64,000 nucleotides of DNA from Eopsaltria australis (taxonomy: Eukaryota; Chordata; Aves; Passeriformes; Petroicidae): positions 7,145,001-7,209,000 of the forward strand of contig JAVTVJ010000040.1 in the NCBI GenBank assembly GCA_034509425.1. Reading direction: 5' to 3'. Each line of letters begins with the position of its first letter. Within the stretch, counting starts at the first letter, position 1. The notes beneath the pieces are model-generated. The model was not told the DNA's origin, did not search any database, and saw nothing but the letters and a program-made list of their open reading frames with translations. The position numbers and the translations under genes were made by a program. This document shows, piece by piece, positions 15,101 to 25,641 of this stretch.

Positions 15101-16822
15101 TGCCTCATGTGGCACCTGAGCCAAAAGGGCTCCTCCTGTTAGTGCTGCTCACTGGAAGGCTGCCCGTGACTTTCTGCTGCACTTTCCTGCAGTCTGGACA
15201 AGGAACTGGCCCCAGTGTTTGCATCACTGCACATCCTTTGACAACTCAAATGGGAGCATCCACTCATGCCACACACTGTGGGGAACTTTTGAGGTGTGTG
15301 TTGGCAGGGCCTGGGCTGTAAAAAGTCTAAAAGACAGAGTGTGCAAGGGTACTCACAAGGTATTGATCTTCCATTCAATGAAAAATGTGTTTAATTCATT
15401 TGTAATTATATTATTTACTTTTTACTATCCACTACCAAAACTTGTATTTGCTTTTATTTAAGAGAATTTGCCCAGGGTCAGCCTGATGTTATATGCAGGA
15501 TTTCCACACGACCTGCTTTTTTCATCCTTTGATAATGTGTTCCATAGCTAAAATTTTTGTTTATTTTTCTGTCGTTAAATACTGTTAATATGGCAACAGT
15601 CGTCCCATTATCTACAAAATACTGAAAGCATGCAGGTTTTGTGATGAGCTTCCTGAAATACATGCTTGGAGATTACTGAAGAGCTACATTTCCTTTATCC
15701 TCATCACTTAAACCATATATATTATCTAATCTGTTGTCAATGTTTTCTATTAGTAATTTGTATTTAGAATGTGCTCCATTACTCAGCAGCCCAAGGTGAT
15801 CCATGAGAATTTTATTGTAAGAACACTTATTTTCTCTCTTCAAGAAAACCTGATTTTTCTCTCTTCAGTCCCAGACTCTAAATAACATTATATTAACATA
15901 TTCAGTGCAATTACTGTAGACATTAAAGTGCAAATCCATATCTATAAAAGAAGTAAGGTTCAGAAGTTGCATTAAATACTTACAGTGGTGATGTCCCATG
16001 TTGTTATTGCAAGGAACTAGTATGAAAACTGCAGTTTTGTTTGCTCAAGTTAATATTTCATTACAAAAATAGATAATTAGGAAAGACCTAAATGTCAGAG
16101 GGAGTACTTTTACAATAATTACATTGTCTGAGTTGGAGAGTATTAGAATGAACTTAAGGTGAAAAGTCTCATCAACACATATGCAGTCTTCTGGAAAATC
16201 CACTTGAGTGACAGTTCTCTTCTGAATTCCAGGTTTATTTTAAAATAGTCATTGTCCTTGGTTGAGGATGGTGATCTAAATCTGGGTCAGTGCTGAGCTG
16301 CACTCAAATGAGAGGGGCTCACATCACTGTGCTGTGGTGAGAGTCACAGGGATTGCTTAGGGAGAAATGAGAGAGCAAACATCATCAAGTCTGAATGCTA
16401 ACATCATCTAGGCCTTGGAAACGCCACGTTTTTTAAATGAGGAACTTCTAGTTCACAGCAGTTTACTGAACAAGTAGGCTTCTAAGCAACTCCACTACAC
16501 TTCTAGCCACAAACAGTGCAGTCCTTCTTCTTCCTCTGATCTGGCCATGCTAAAGAGTCACAGCAAACAAAGCAGTTGAATAGGTGGGGGGAAGTTACCA
16601 TGTTTTAATATCCCAATATCTAAACCATGTGTTTGGGAATTACAAACTTTTACTCCTAGGATGTTGTGAGATTGTTAAAGGAACACATTACATGTTTTGA
16701 TTTTAATTTTTTCCCCCAACAGAGAAGCCTATAAGAGACTCTTATCTCACCTCGCAGAGGCTGGACAAAAGGAGATACAAAAACTGGAAAATGAGACAGA
16801 TCAGCAGTGTGCTTGTGATTAA
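1..16822 (+). CDS. MMS22L: MMS22L, 3' part of gene (seven C-terminal coding exons, joined)
   Basis: The spliced product of 1-125, 2216-2385, 9039-9250, 11455-11621, 13027-13123, 14268-14435 and 16723-16822 is one open frame: 345 residues and a TAA after a one-base codon remainder at position 1. The reading matches the C-terminal part of MMS22-like as I know it from human, for example the blocks LTYWIIGYLVKF, ILATSKAQQLLFRI, PPPRLASVLAFIL, QLTSVFRQFIQDY and TQSLKDSEHKQGLGRN. MMS22L is a large nuclear protein, about 1243 residues in human. With TONSL it binds newly replicated chromatin at stalled or broken replication forks and helps load RAD51 for homologous recombination. The fragment is helix-rich and has no catalytic motif, as expected for a scaffold. 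The N-terminal two thirds lies left of the window. All introns are GT-AG and all phases agree, so the gene looks functional here. It converges on KLHL32, as in human. Confidence 0.95.
126..2215 (+). other. MMS22L: MMS22L intron (2.09 kb)
   Basis: AT-rich intron with a GTAATT donor and a TTTTTTCAACAG acceptor. It holds a 20-bp tandem duplication at 701-740 and a 19-base T run at 1473-1491. I see no other feature. The short open frames in it have no coding character that I recognise. Confidence 0.85.
701..740. repeat. 20-bp tandem duplication
   Basis: CCTTTTTAGATTGATATTTT (701-720) is followed directly by CCTTTTTAGATTGGTATTGT (721-740): two copies differing at only a few positions, with a further CCTTT after them. 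It lies inside an MMS22L intron and probably arose by replication slippage. Confidence 0.85.
2216..2385 (+). CDS. MMS22L: MMS22L coding exon
   Basis: 170 nt. It enters in phase 1, completing a glycine codon split over the junction, and leaves in phase 0 at a CAG|GTAAAT donor. It encodes YLVKFCAPILATSKAQQLLF through ESLPLYLQ, a strongly recognisable MMS22L segment. The acceptor is TTTTTTCAACAG. Confidence 0.95.
2386..9038 (+). other. MMS22L: MMS22L intron (6.65 kb)
   Basis: The longest MMS22L intron in the window. It is unremarkable AT-rich DNA with short T runs (for example 7801-7812) and a palindromic 16-bp tandem repeat at 7465-7495. An acceptor-like CTCCACAG at about 6177-6184 leads into no exon that the protein needs. 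No mobile element was recognised. Confidence 0.8.
7465..7495. repeat. 16-bp tandem repeat containing a palindrome
   Basis: GTTTTTAAGAATTCTT (7465-7480) is repeated at 7481-7495. Each copy contains the 10-bp palindrome AAGAATTCTT, the second lacking its last base. Confidence 0.8.
9039..9250 (+). CDS. MMS22L: MMS22L coding exon
   Basis: 212 nt, entering in phase 0 and leaving in phase 2 (ATA AG|GTAAGG). It encodes GLSFICCQSQTQGAYLNQLL, then RHYFGRFLPASP and LRKTTLHVIR. It follows the QESLPLYLQ of the previous exon directly, as in the mammalian protein. The acceptor is TTTCTTCTACAG. It is GC-richer than the flanking intron. Confidence 0.94.
9251..11454 (+). other. MMS22L: MMS22L intron (2.20 kb)
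   Basis: GTAAGG donor and CTTTGTCTTCCCAG acceptor. I see no repeat, RNA gene or regulatory signature that I can support. Confidence 0.8.
11455..11621 (+). CDS. MMS22L: MMS22L coding exon
   Basis: 167 nt. It enters by completing an AG|G arginine codon and leaves in phase 1 at CAAG|GTGAGC. It encodes ENYLQFKGHAPPPRLASVLA through VLPAVLKCLVLVNELQ. The PPPRLAS(V/I)LAFIL block is a hallmark of the MMS22L C-terminal region. Confidence 0.95.
11622..13026 (+). other. MMS22L: MMS22L intron (1.41 kb)
   Basis: GTGAGC donor and TTTTCTTTTGCAG acceptor. It contains no recognisable repeat or RNA gene. Confidence 0.8.
13027..13123 (+). CDS. MMS22L: MMS22L coding exon
   Basis: 97 nt. It completes a valine codon (G|TT) and reads KKISTDIVQYMVEGCQAGSG, then ATQLTSVF, leaving in phase 2 at TTTAG|GTAACC. 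A 177-residue antisense open frame across this exon (12938-13471) is a shadow. Confidence 0.93.
13124..14267 (+). other. MMS22L: MMS22L intron (1.14 kb)
   Basis: GTAACC donor and ATCCCCCTCAG acceptor. I see nothing further in it. Confidence 0.8.
14268..14435 (+). CDS. MMS22L: MMS22L coding exon
   Basis: 168 nt. It completes an arginine codon and encodes QFIQDYMAVYDHRVFSILEA, then TQSLKDSEHKQGLGRNAAQ. It leaves in phase 2 at CAGAG|GTTTGA, a weaker donor than the others. The FIQDY and QSLKDSE motifs are conserved with human MMS22L. Confidence 0.95.
14436..16722 (+). other. MMS22L: MMS22L last intron (2.29 kb)
   Basis: GTTTGA donor and TTTTTTCCCCCAACAG acceptor. No mobile element or RNA gene was recognised. 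Confidence 0.8.
16723..16822 (+). CDS. MMS22L: MMS22L terminal coding exon with stop
   Basis: 100 nt of coding sequence. It completes AG|A (arginine) and encodes EAYKRLLSHLAEAGQKEIQK, then LENETDQQCACD and a TAA at 16820-16822. The EAY..LLSHL block aligns with the end of human MMS22L. The tail after LEN is lineage-variable and ends with two cysteines. Confidence 0.93.
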
Positions 16823-17399
16823 TTCTTTCCTCTTGGACATTATGACATTGTTGGTACCTAAAACTACAGACTACAACACACTAGAAAAGTTCTTTATCTT
16901 TGCAACGGAAATACATGTATCAATTTTTGTGGTTATTTTTTCCCCCAATTTATGTATTTTAAAAAAAAATCTGTGGTATTTTATTATTGTCATGCATTTG
17001 AAGATTGACTAAATATCCTGTTGAATAGCAATAGAAAGACTGAAAACTAATTTATTACATATTCAAATATCTATATGAACAGAGCCTGTATTGCAACATA
17101 CAAGACAAGATTTCAAAGAATTTCACAACTGAGTTCACACTGAATGAGAGCTGTCCCTCTTAATAGTGTACTTTTGAAAATCTTATTCAGTCTGTTCTTA
17201 AGAAAATCATCATTTTGTAATTTCTAATTTATTATTTTAGTGAAGTGAGAAAAGCATGTGCTCTCTAGTACTCACTTATCGAATGCAGTGCATTCACCAG
17301 GAGCTGTGCCAGTGTGATAAAGATTGTGTTAAGAGAGAGCATTTTTTTTAATGTTTATATTGCACCGAATGTATATACCTGTCTTTAACTTCCACCTCT

Positions 17400-17405
17400 A
17401 TTAAA
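17400..17405 (+). terminator. Candidate MMS22L polyadenylation signal (ATTAAA)
   Basis: ATTAAA lies 578 bases after the stop codon. It is followed 25-60 bases on by a T/GT-rich stretch (TCTCTTTTTTCTTTTGGGT) that would suit the downstream element. A canonical AATAAA at about 18917 is an alternative distal site. There is no transcript evidence for either. Confidence 0.35.
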
Positions 17406-18960
17406 ACATTTCAGTATTTCATATTCCATTGTAAAACCTCTCTTTTTTCTTTTGGGTAATGTAAGAAAAGGCAGGTTTGTATTTCCTCTTCTCTTCCTTT
17501 TCAATGCTATGTTCTTAAAATTAATCCATAATTTCCCATGATTTTTAATCAGTCATGACACTATTAGTTATCCACTTAGGCTATGTGTGAAAGGTGGGAG
17601 CGAAAAAGAAGACAGGACTAATGAAAATATTCATCATTTGATGATAAGCTAGTAATTATTCCTGCTTGTTGGGAAACTTGGATCTTTCAAATATTTTGCT
17701 GTGTTATGGATCTTTCCAGGGTGGATCTAGCTCTGTAACTTTTTCTACATTTTTTTCCTGAAGTTCTCAGGAAACTTGTTAATGACTGTGGTATCCACAC
17801 TTTTCACTTCCCTCAATAATCTGAAGCTTTTGGAAAATTTCTGAAACTACTTACTGGACTTTGGGAGTGGACTTGCCCTTAATGGCAACACCAGTGAGCA
17901 AGCTCTTACTTTTAAAGTTATTCACATTTTAATTTTACAATATTAATGGGAAGGAAAAATTATTTTTGTGTCTAATAGCTCCACAAAAATCCCTAAAATC
18001 TTGTTCAGAGCAGCTTCCCTTTCATTACAGTAATCTTATCAAGTTGAACTAGATAATCTTCTTGCCTAAATCAGCTATCGGTACTTCAGATAATGCAGTA
18101 ACTAAAAGCCTCTTTAGGCTACTTAATAGTGCAGAACATGGAGGTTCTTTTCATTATGAAAGTGACTTATTGAACTTGCATTGTAGCTTCTTGTAAGCTT
18201 ATGTACCTGGGAGGAGTTTTATTCTTCCTGGGAGGATTCTGCTTCTGAAAAGCTTTTAAAAAAAAAACCAAAAAAACAACACCCCTCTCCAAGAGAAATT
18301 AATTGAGATGCTTTTGAAATTTAAGTCCTACCACACAGTAGAGCCCAGAACAGATGCCTGACAGTAGTATTGCTTCCTGAAAGTAAAAACTGATTTTAAA
18401 GGATAGAACAGATACTACAATGAAGCACTTAATGATGTGTTTAGTAGATTATTAAAGACATATTTAATGCTGTCTTAAAGTGGTGGTTGGAAGTTTCTGA
18501 AAAAGCAACAGGAGTTTATGTAAATGCATAGCAGCTCCTGGCACATGAGAAACTAATTTAACCAGTTTGGAAATTATCATTCTTCTCTGTCACAAAGTTA
18601 ATGCAAACAGAAATAAGGCATTTTGCATCATAGTCATCAGCCACTGCCACATGGGTGATCTGGTTTGGTCTGTTTATTTGGTATGGACATTTGCTGATGT
18701 GACTGATAGTTCCAATAATATTAATGAGAGAAAGACTTGCAGAGAGCACTAGTTTATGCTGACTTACCAAGCATACACCAAACAGCAGTCCAAAACCAGT
18801 TAGGAGGAATGAGGAAAATGCTGGTTTTAACTAAAATATAGAAAAAAACCTAAAAGCTAAAAAAAAAAAAATCTCTTATTAGATGTTTAGATGATTATGT
18901 AGAGGCTGCTTAAGGCAATAAACATTATTTAAATTATTTTGCTATGAACAGTTTGGTTTA

Positions 18961-19143
18961 AAAGAGGGTAGATTCATACTAGATATATGGAAGCATTTTT
19001 TTATTATGAGGATGATGAAGCACTGGGACAGGTTGCTCAGAGAGGTGGTGGATACCCCATCCCTGGAAACACTGAAGGTCAGGTAAGATGAGGCTCTAAG
19101 CGACCTCACTCAGTTGAAGATTGCTACTCATTGTAGGGGTGTT
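18961..19143 (+). mobile_element. CR1 LINE 3' fragment
   Basis: About 180 bp that follows the CR1 3' region, with recognisable pieces AAAGAGGGTAGATT, GAAGCACTGGGACAGGTTGC, GATACCCCATCCCTGGAAAC and CTACTCATTGTAGGGG. It is diverged and has lost the 3' end with its short terminal repeats. CR1 is the dominant avian LINE and inserts by target-primed reverse transcription, usually as 5'-truncated copies like this. Confidence 0.8.
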
Positions 19144-19353
19144 TTACTTATTGGATGGTAAGAGTGTCTCCCTTACGTTGTTTAAAAATAACACTGCTTG
19201 CACAGACAGACATTTCCTGCAGCTTTAAATTCCACAACTGATAGTGAAAAGATCCTGAAAATAAGACTGTAGCTAGAGTACTTAATTCAGAGAAATTTCT
19301 TCATTCAAACCCATCTATAGAATGAAAAGTTGGTGGTATTAAGCTATTTTCAA

Positions 19354-19953
19354 TGTTGTGATGGTTTAACCCCAGCCATCAGCCAAGCCCCACACAGCTG
19401 ATCCCCCACCAGTGGGATCAGGGAGGGAATTGGAAGGGTAAAAGGTAGAAAACTCCTGGGTTGAGAAGGACAGTATAATGGGGAAGGCAAAAGCCATAAA
19501 TAGGGAAGGCAAGCAAATAATGCGAAACAAGGAATGAATTCAGTGCTTCCCCATGGCAGGCAGGTGTTCAGCCATCCTCCAGAACAGCAGGGCCCCATCA
19601 CACCTAACGGTGTAGCACATAACATGGGAAGACAAACCCATCACTCCAGATGTCCCCTCCTTCTTCCCCCACTTTATGTACTGAGCATGATGTCACATGG
19701 TCTGGAGAATCCCTTTGGTCAGTTGGGGTCACCTGTCCCAGCTCTGTCTCCTCCCAGCCTCCCAGGCACCCCCTGCCCCCTCCCTAGTGTGGCAGTACAA
19801 GCAGAAACGGCTTTGCCTCTGTGTAAGCCCTATTCGGCAATAACAAAAACATCTCTATATTACCAACCCTGTGTTCAGCACAAATACAAAACACAGCCCC
19901 ACACCTGCCCCTGTGAAGAAAATTAACTCCACCCCAGCCAAAACTAGCCGACA
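19354..19953 (+). mobile_element. Solo LTR of an ERVL-like endogenous retrovirus
   Basis: A 600-bp unit starting TGTTGTGATGGTTTAACCCC and ending AAAACTAGCCGACA, so TG..CA ends. Internal blocks include GAGCATGATGTCACATGGTC, CAGGTGTTCAGCCATC and AAATTAACTCCACCCCAGCC. It resembles the long, abundant passerine ERVL-type LTR and shares its whole layout with 37802-38385. No primer-binding site, gag/pol frame or second nearby LTR accompanies it, so it is a solo LTR. I cannot see a clean target-site duplication, which suggests age. Open frames inside it on both strands are not genes. Confidence 0.8.
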
Positions 19954-22900
19954 TCGTAATTACTCATAACTATAGAATCACTTGTTTGTCAGTGGAGTTT
20001 TAACAAAATTTTTAATTTCAGTATGCTTTTTCTTGCCCTCAGCCTGGTGCCCAGTCTCTAACCAGTGTCCTTTTGTTTGGAAATGCTAATACTGGTGACA
20101 GGAGACCTGTCTGAAACAGAGCCGTTGTGAGCCTTGCCAGAATTTTGCCCTGATCTCCTTGGCCAGAGGACTGTTCCAGGATATAAGAGGACAATGTGTG
20201 TATATATATTAAGCACTCCTTTTTTTCCTGCAGTGTATAGAATTGAGATCTAAATAGATAGTATTTAATCTTTATATTTCCTCTGTTCCAGAATTCAGGA
20301 TACCAATCACCTCTGACCCATTATCATCCTTGTGATATGAAACAGATGTCCAGCACATGATGAACAATGGCAGGCAGAGGGAAGTCTGGCTTATCTTTCC
20401 TTTAGTAACCTTAACAAGATAACATGAAAAAAAATACCTTCTGTTTAGAATTCACATATGACTTCCATTAGTCCCACAAAGCTCTCCCTCTGTTTCATAA
20501 GAATTTTACATTTGTTATTACTGAAGACCAGAAACATGGTAATTTAAATTACTCTTTGCTTTAATTTTCAATTAAAAAAAAAGGTGGGGGGGCAGTACTT
20601 GTTTTGGTAAAAAGGAGCTTCGGAAATAGAAAAATTCACACCTTTTCTACTGGAACAGAGCAGCAGACCTATGGAAAGAATAAGGTCCTGTGTTGTCTGT
20701 TGTAATTGAACAGAAGAGGTGCTGCCAATAGCATAAACTGCGTAGTCATCTAAGAAACTTTGATAACTCTACACTTAAATGCAATATAGTTCCCTCAGGA
20801 AACAAAAAAGACGTTTTACTGCGCTGTGGTTTTCCTTCTTTCAGTAGCTTTTTGAAAATTATGTATGCAATGGGTATTTCCAGTTTAATCATATTTTAGA
20901 ATTTTTAACTATTACTTAAAACTCAAATTCAGTGTAATCAGCCCATCTGTTAGCAATGGTTATAAAATTATGTTGAAGATTAAAAATCTGATGCAGTGTC
21001 AATATGTCCTAGCATAATTAAGCTTGTTTTATGATGAATGACTAGGATATGGCTTTTGTCTACTTGAGCAGCTTTAAAGTGGTAAACCTTTTGAATGCTT
21101 AATGTACAAAGTGCAAAGGTATGTACAGAACAACAAAAAAAAGTAAAAGCTCAGATTCTCAATTCCTAGATGTGGTATCTTTACAGGCCTTTGGAAATGC
21201 CAGCAGAGTAATTCTACATTACAACCAAATTCACTGCATTTGTCAGTCCATCAAACACTGTCTTGGCTCTACCCTTCTCCTTGAAGAATGAAACCAAAAC
21301 AGGCATTAAAAATGCAAATTTTCTAAATTCATTATTTGTTTTAGAAAGGCCCAGCATGACCTACATAGGCACTGGTGGAAAAATTAGCACAGCATTTACT
21401 TACATGAATTGAGGGTATTGCTAAAAATACTTACTCCGTTCTTCAGTACTTGAAGCATTGCAACATTAACATTTTAAGCATTTTAATTCTGGCATTACTG
21501 TGAAACTGCTATTTATAATCATCTCTATTGGAAAGCCATTCTTTATGTGGACACTATCCCTTTACAATGTGTCCTTGGGGGGGGGGAACAACTCATTTTG
21601 CAAAAATAGAACTGCTTAAGTCCTTTATACTCAGTCTATGTGCCAAACTTCCTGCAGTCTTCCTCCCCTACAAACTCTGCCTGCAGATGAAGCGTTTTAA
21701 CCTTGCCCTCTTAATTTATTCTACATTCTAATTTTCAATAAACAGATGCCGCCTCTTTTCGCGCTTGTTTCCACATTGTTCCACATTCTGCCTGGGTTGT
21801 TTCTGCAAGTGTGAATATTCAATTATCTGTTTGTCCACGATTCTGCAACTGATGTACTAAGTGTCTGTACAGGTTTGGGGGAGGGTAACTGAGGAAGGCA
21901 AAATTTAGATGAAAGAGTTACAGAAGTTTCAGCTCTTCTGAGTCAGGAACTTGGCTCAAAAGCTGCTAAACTAAGAAGAAAATTGTAAGCCACAACTAGA
22001 AATCGAAGGATTACAAAAACATTACTGTACAGAAGCAGAACTGCTGCACACTGGCTCATAGTATGTGAGTGTTTCTTTAATCAGCACTTGGGTGTGAAAT
22101 GCTCAAGGGACACCAAAGTGGTAGAAGAGGCTGTTGGTGCTGCTGCTGCTTGTGAAAATGGGGTATTTTTTGGATTAAAAGCACAAAGCAGCTGATTCAC
22201 TTATGGTTATTTATAACTAAGAGCTGATAACACATTTTAGGACTCAAAGGTAAAATATATATACTTTAAATTATATACTTTATTTAAAGCTATATAAAGG
22301 GTAGAATATTACTTTTTATGGGAGTGGCCTGAAAAGGATCAGAGAACAGCTCTTCAGTACAGCTCTTCAAGATATTGTGGCCCAAAAGTCTTACTTGCAG
22401 ATATAAATAGCCATAATGTGTAAATCTAAGGAGCTCAGAGCACAGAATTACACTCTCTTCCAAAAGAGAGGTTGTCCAAAAGGGTACAATATTTAGAACA
22501 TCACAGGTGGATCAGCAGATCACGCACAAGATTCTGCAACCATGGCAGTTTCAGAAGCCAGAGACACTCAATGGAAGGATGGCAGAGCGAGGACATGGTG
22601 ATTCAGGAACTTCAGCTCACCAGGCAGCCTTTGCAGGAGTCCTGCACAGCTGCAGGTGCCAGGTGAAGCCAGCCTTGCTCTCCCATCCTCACTCCTTCCA
22701 GCTGAGACCCCTCAGCCACAGCAGGGTGCTCTCTGTCTGCTCTTGCATCCACACTGTTCCCTTTTCTTACCTGGCAATAATTAACTGGGTTTTGCTCATC
22801 TGGCGAGGGCTAGGAGGCATTTTCTGACTTCAGGTGCAGCAAAGCACCCTCCATCTGTCCTTTAGGTCCTGCAACAAAAGCAGAAAGACTCAGATTGGAA

Positions 22901-23936
22901 AGTGTGACACAAAAACTTAAATGACTAAGAGGCTGCCGTGAAAGACCTCTGTAATCAGTGGAGCCTGATGATTAAGAGCCAGAGCAGGATCCTGACACTA
23001 ATAGGAGCATATGTGTTGTCCTGAGGCTCTGTGGCAGAGGTATCCCTAACCAATATAATGCAATTGCACAGCTGTTTAAAACTGCCATTCACAGTGCAGA
23101 CAATTGGTGACAACAACCAGAGCAGTAAAAGTGTCCAAAGGGCAGAACAAACATGATAAATAACTTTCCTGCCTTTCAGACCTCAAATCAAGAGGCTCAA
23201 GCTGCTTTGCATAAGGAAGCTGCCCCCCTCTGCTTCTCAAACCCATGCCACTGCTGCCACTTTCTGCCACTGCTCAGCAGTCATCCTGATCCATCCTAAT
23301 CCCTCCCCTTGCTCTCCAGAAGCAGCAGTTTAGAAATTATTCCATAGCTACTGCTGTGGTAAGCTATGAGATCTAGGAATAAAAGCCTCCAAACAAAGCC
23401 GAGACATAGGAAACCTATTTTGCACGATTGTCTGGAAGTGCACTGGGCTTTACAAACAGGAAGTGTCAGTCCTGCTCCTGAAACAAAAGCTGATCACTCA
23501 CCTGGTGTGGTACCTCTGGGATGAGACTTGAAGCCCCTCACATATTTTGATTATTTTAGCCACCATTCCCTTGAAAATGAGACATGTACTCCATTTGTGT
23601 CCCTGAATGCCACACCTAAGTCAAAGTTTGAATACTTGCCAGGCTTGGGCCCTGCAGCCCACACAACAAAACGATTTCTGTAAATGGACTGTTCAGAGAG
23701 CTGTCCCTTGGATGCAGACTTCCAGGTGATCAAACAAATTAAAACAAGAAACTAAAAATGTCTTGATGTACAGCCTATCCAGCTCCCATGCAGCCTAGAG
23801 AATAGTCCTGTCTGGATATAGGTGAGCTTGGTGCACAGAGGGAGATGGTGCTAGCAACTCCAGTCAGCGTGCCAGGCAAAGACTGTGCAGCTGCAGCTCT
23901 GCTCAAGGCAATGAAGAGTGAGAAAGCTTAGCAAAA

Positions 23937-23969
23937 TAAAAAACCAAAAAAAAAAAAAAAAAAAAAAAC
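23937..23969. repeat. A-rich tract
   Basis: A near-continuous run of A interrupted by CC near its start. Low-complexity DNA in the intergenic region, with no identifiable retroposed sequence ahead of it. Confidence 0.85.
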
Positions 23970-25096
23970 CCATAAAACATTCTAACCTGAAAAGTATGGA
24001 AAAGGAAAGGTGATGGTCTGTCAGTACACTGCCCAGCAGGAGACAGAAATGGTAATAAAGGCACCTCCCTGTAACCAGACCCTTAAAAGTTACGAGATGC
24101 TTTTGACTCGAAAGTGCTGCTCACTGGACAAAGTCAAACCTGTTCCCATCCAGCAGGCACGGGCTACTGCTGCAGCACATTCCACATGTGGCATTAGCAG
24201 GAGCATCAGCAGGAATTTGATAGGTCTGCTCAGGCAGCACAGGGGCAGGGAGCTGATCAGTAGGTAAGGCAGAGAAGTGCAGAGTATCCATAAATCAGAA
24301 ATAGAGAAAGATTTAATTACATGCTTGGTTAATATTTACAAACATTGACATTTTTGTTCAATATGTAAATAAAACAGAGAGATAAGAGACAGGGGCTGCA
24401 GTAGCCAAGCAAAGCCAAAATATACCAGGTTTAGAGTATTTGCTGTGAGCTGGCATATGCCTGGAGAATGGAATGGAGACATACTATATAAACTGAAAGA
24501 ATAAATAAATAAATATTGACATTGTTCTACACCTGTTTTGCCTCTGGAGACCAGTGATTTGTGGGACCATATGTTGGACAAAATGAGACTGTTCATTGAT
24601 AACTGTAAATGTGGTGACCCCTTGCTAACTGGATATTAAAAATATTAAGTAAATGGCACATTTTAATTATACAGTAAGGAGGCTGATCTCCACCATTAAA
24701 AGACTGCAGCTGTCAGGAAGAATTGATCATATGACAGAAGGTAACATTTATTTGGTATTAGACCTTGGTAAATGACATCCCAAACAATCTTTAGATTCTC
24801 AAACACATTTAGTTCAGACTTGAGTTTAACCATGAGGCTTCATTTTCTTTGCCTTTCAGCTGCGACAATTTTTATCTGTTCCTCATATCCTATCGGGCTT
24901 GTTTGTTTTTTATTTTTGTTTTAATCTGTTTTGAAGTATTTAAATTTCAAATGAAGTATTATTAAATGAGAAACTGTAAACGATGGAGTTCAGAATTGGA
25001 AGTCAACACATTTGTTATTCTTTTTGCCAAAGGTATGGAGTAAGTTGCATAATTAGCATAGTATTATATCATCTTTGTCAACATAAACAGAGCTTT

Positions 25097-25102
25097 TTTA
25101 TT
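25097..25102 (-). terminator. Candidate KLHL32 polyadenylation signal (AATAAA on - strand)
   Basis: TTTATT on the + strand reads AATAAA on the gene strand, about 380 bases after the KLHL32 stop. The next transcribed bases include TGTTTATGTTG, a GT/T-rich stretch suited to a downstream element. Further TTTATT copies near 24910 are alternatives. There is no transcript evidence. Confidence 0.35.
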
Positions 25103-25479
25103 GTCTTTAAAAGCGCCACTGGTGAACCACTGAATGTGCAGACTCTGAAGAGCAGCAGCCCAGGAAGAGCTGAGAGCATCCACAATGCCTGACGAAATTG
25201 CATAAGGAAACGAAGAAGACATGAAGCAAGTAGTCACCAGCAGAAATGCACAATGCTCTCATGTCTCTGCTTCTGCATCTGAGGCCGAGGAGAGAAACTG
25301 CACAGAGGTTTCATAGCTTCCTTCCTGCCTGCTGTGATCCGACTTTAAGACAAATGTGTGATGATAAAGCAGCAGCTCAAGTGGATTGATTCTTCTTGCT
25401 GACCCAGAGAAACCCTTCTACACAGAGGGTTTGATGTTCTCCCCCTCCACTGCTGATTCTGTGAAGCGCAAGGAATGTG

Positions 25480-25641
25480 TCACATTGTGCCGATCCTGTG
25501 GTGAGGCACTTGCAGAGTCTGAAGGTTGGGGCACGTGAAATAAGGAGCTGGAAGAAAGCAGGCTGCTATTCCATTGGAAGCAAAGGGGAGCGTAGGCCCA
25601 TAGAATACCTCTTCCTTCCCCTCCTTGCTGACATCCAGCAC
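25480..25641 (-). CDS. KLHL32: KLHL32 terminal coding exon with stop
   Basis: 162 nt, phase 0 entry after a GCCATGCAG acceptor, 53 residues and a TGA (25480-25482). It reads VLDVSKEGKEEVFYGPTLPF, then NGIAACFLPAPYFTCPNLQ and VPHHRIGTM. It matches the C-terminus of mammalian KLHL32, where I recall the last residue as isoleucine. It holds the last Kelch strand and a short C-terminal tail. Confidence 0.95.
   Translation of the reverse strand: MLDVSKEGKEEVFYGPTLPFASNGIAACFLPAPYFTCPNLQTLQVPHHRIGTM

Larger units (their letters stand above)
16823..25479. other. Intergenic region between convergent MMS22L and KLHL32 (8.66 kb), including both 3' UTRs
   Basis: It starts with the MMS22L 3' UTR (candidate polyadenylation signal at 17400) and ends with the KLHL32 3' UTR (candidate signal at 25102 to 25097, read on the - strand). 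Between them are a CR1 3' fragment (18961-19143), a solo LTR (19354-19953) and an A tract (23937-23969). The rest shows no open frame with recognisable coding character. Confidence 0.8.

Noticed and set aside
19534..19926. 130-codon open frame on the + strand
   Set aside because: It lies wholly inside the solo LTR, has low-complexity proline/serine-rich content and is not a retroviral protein.
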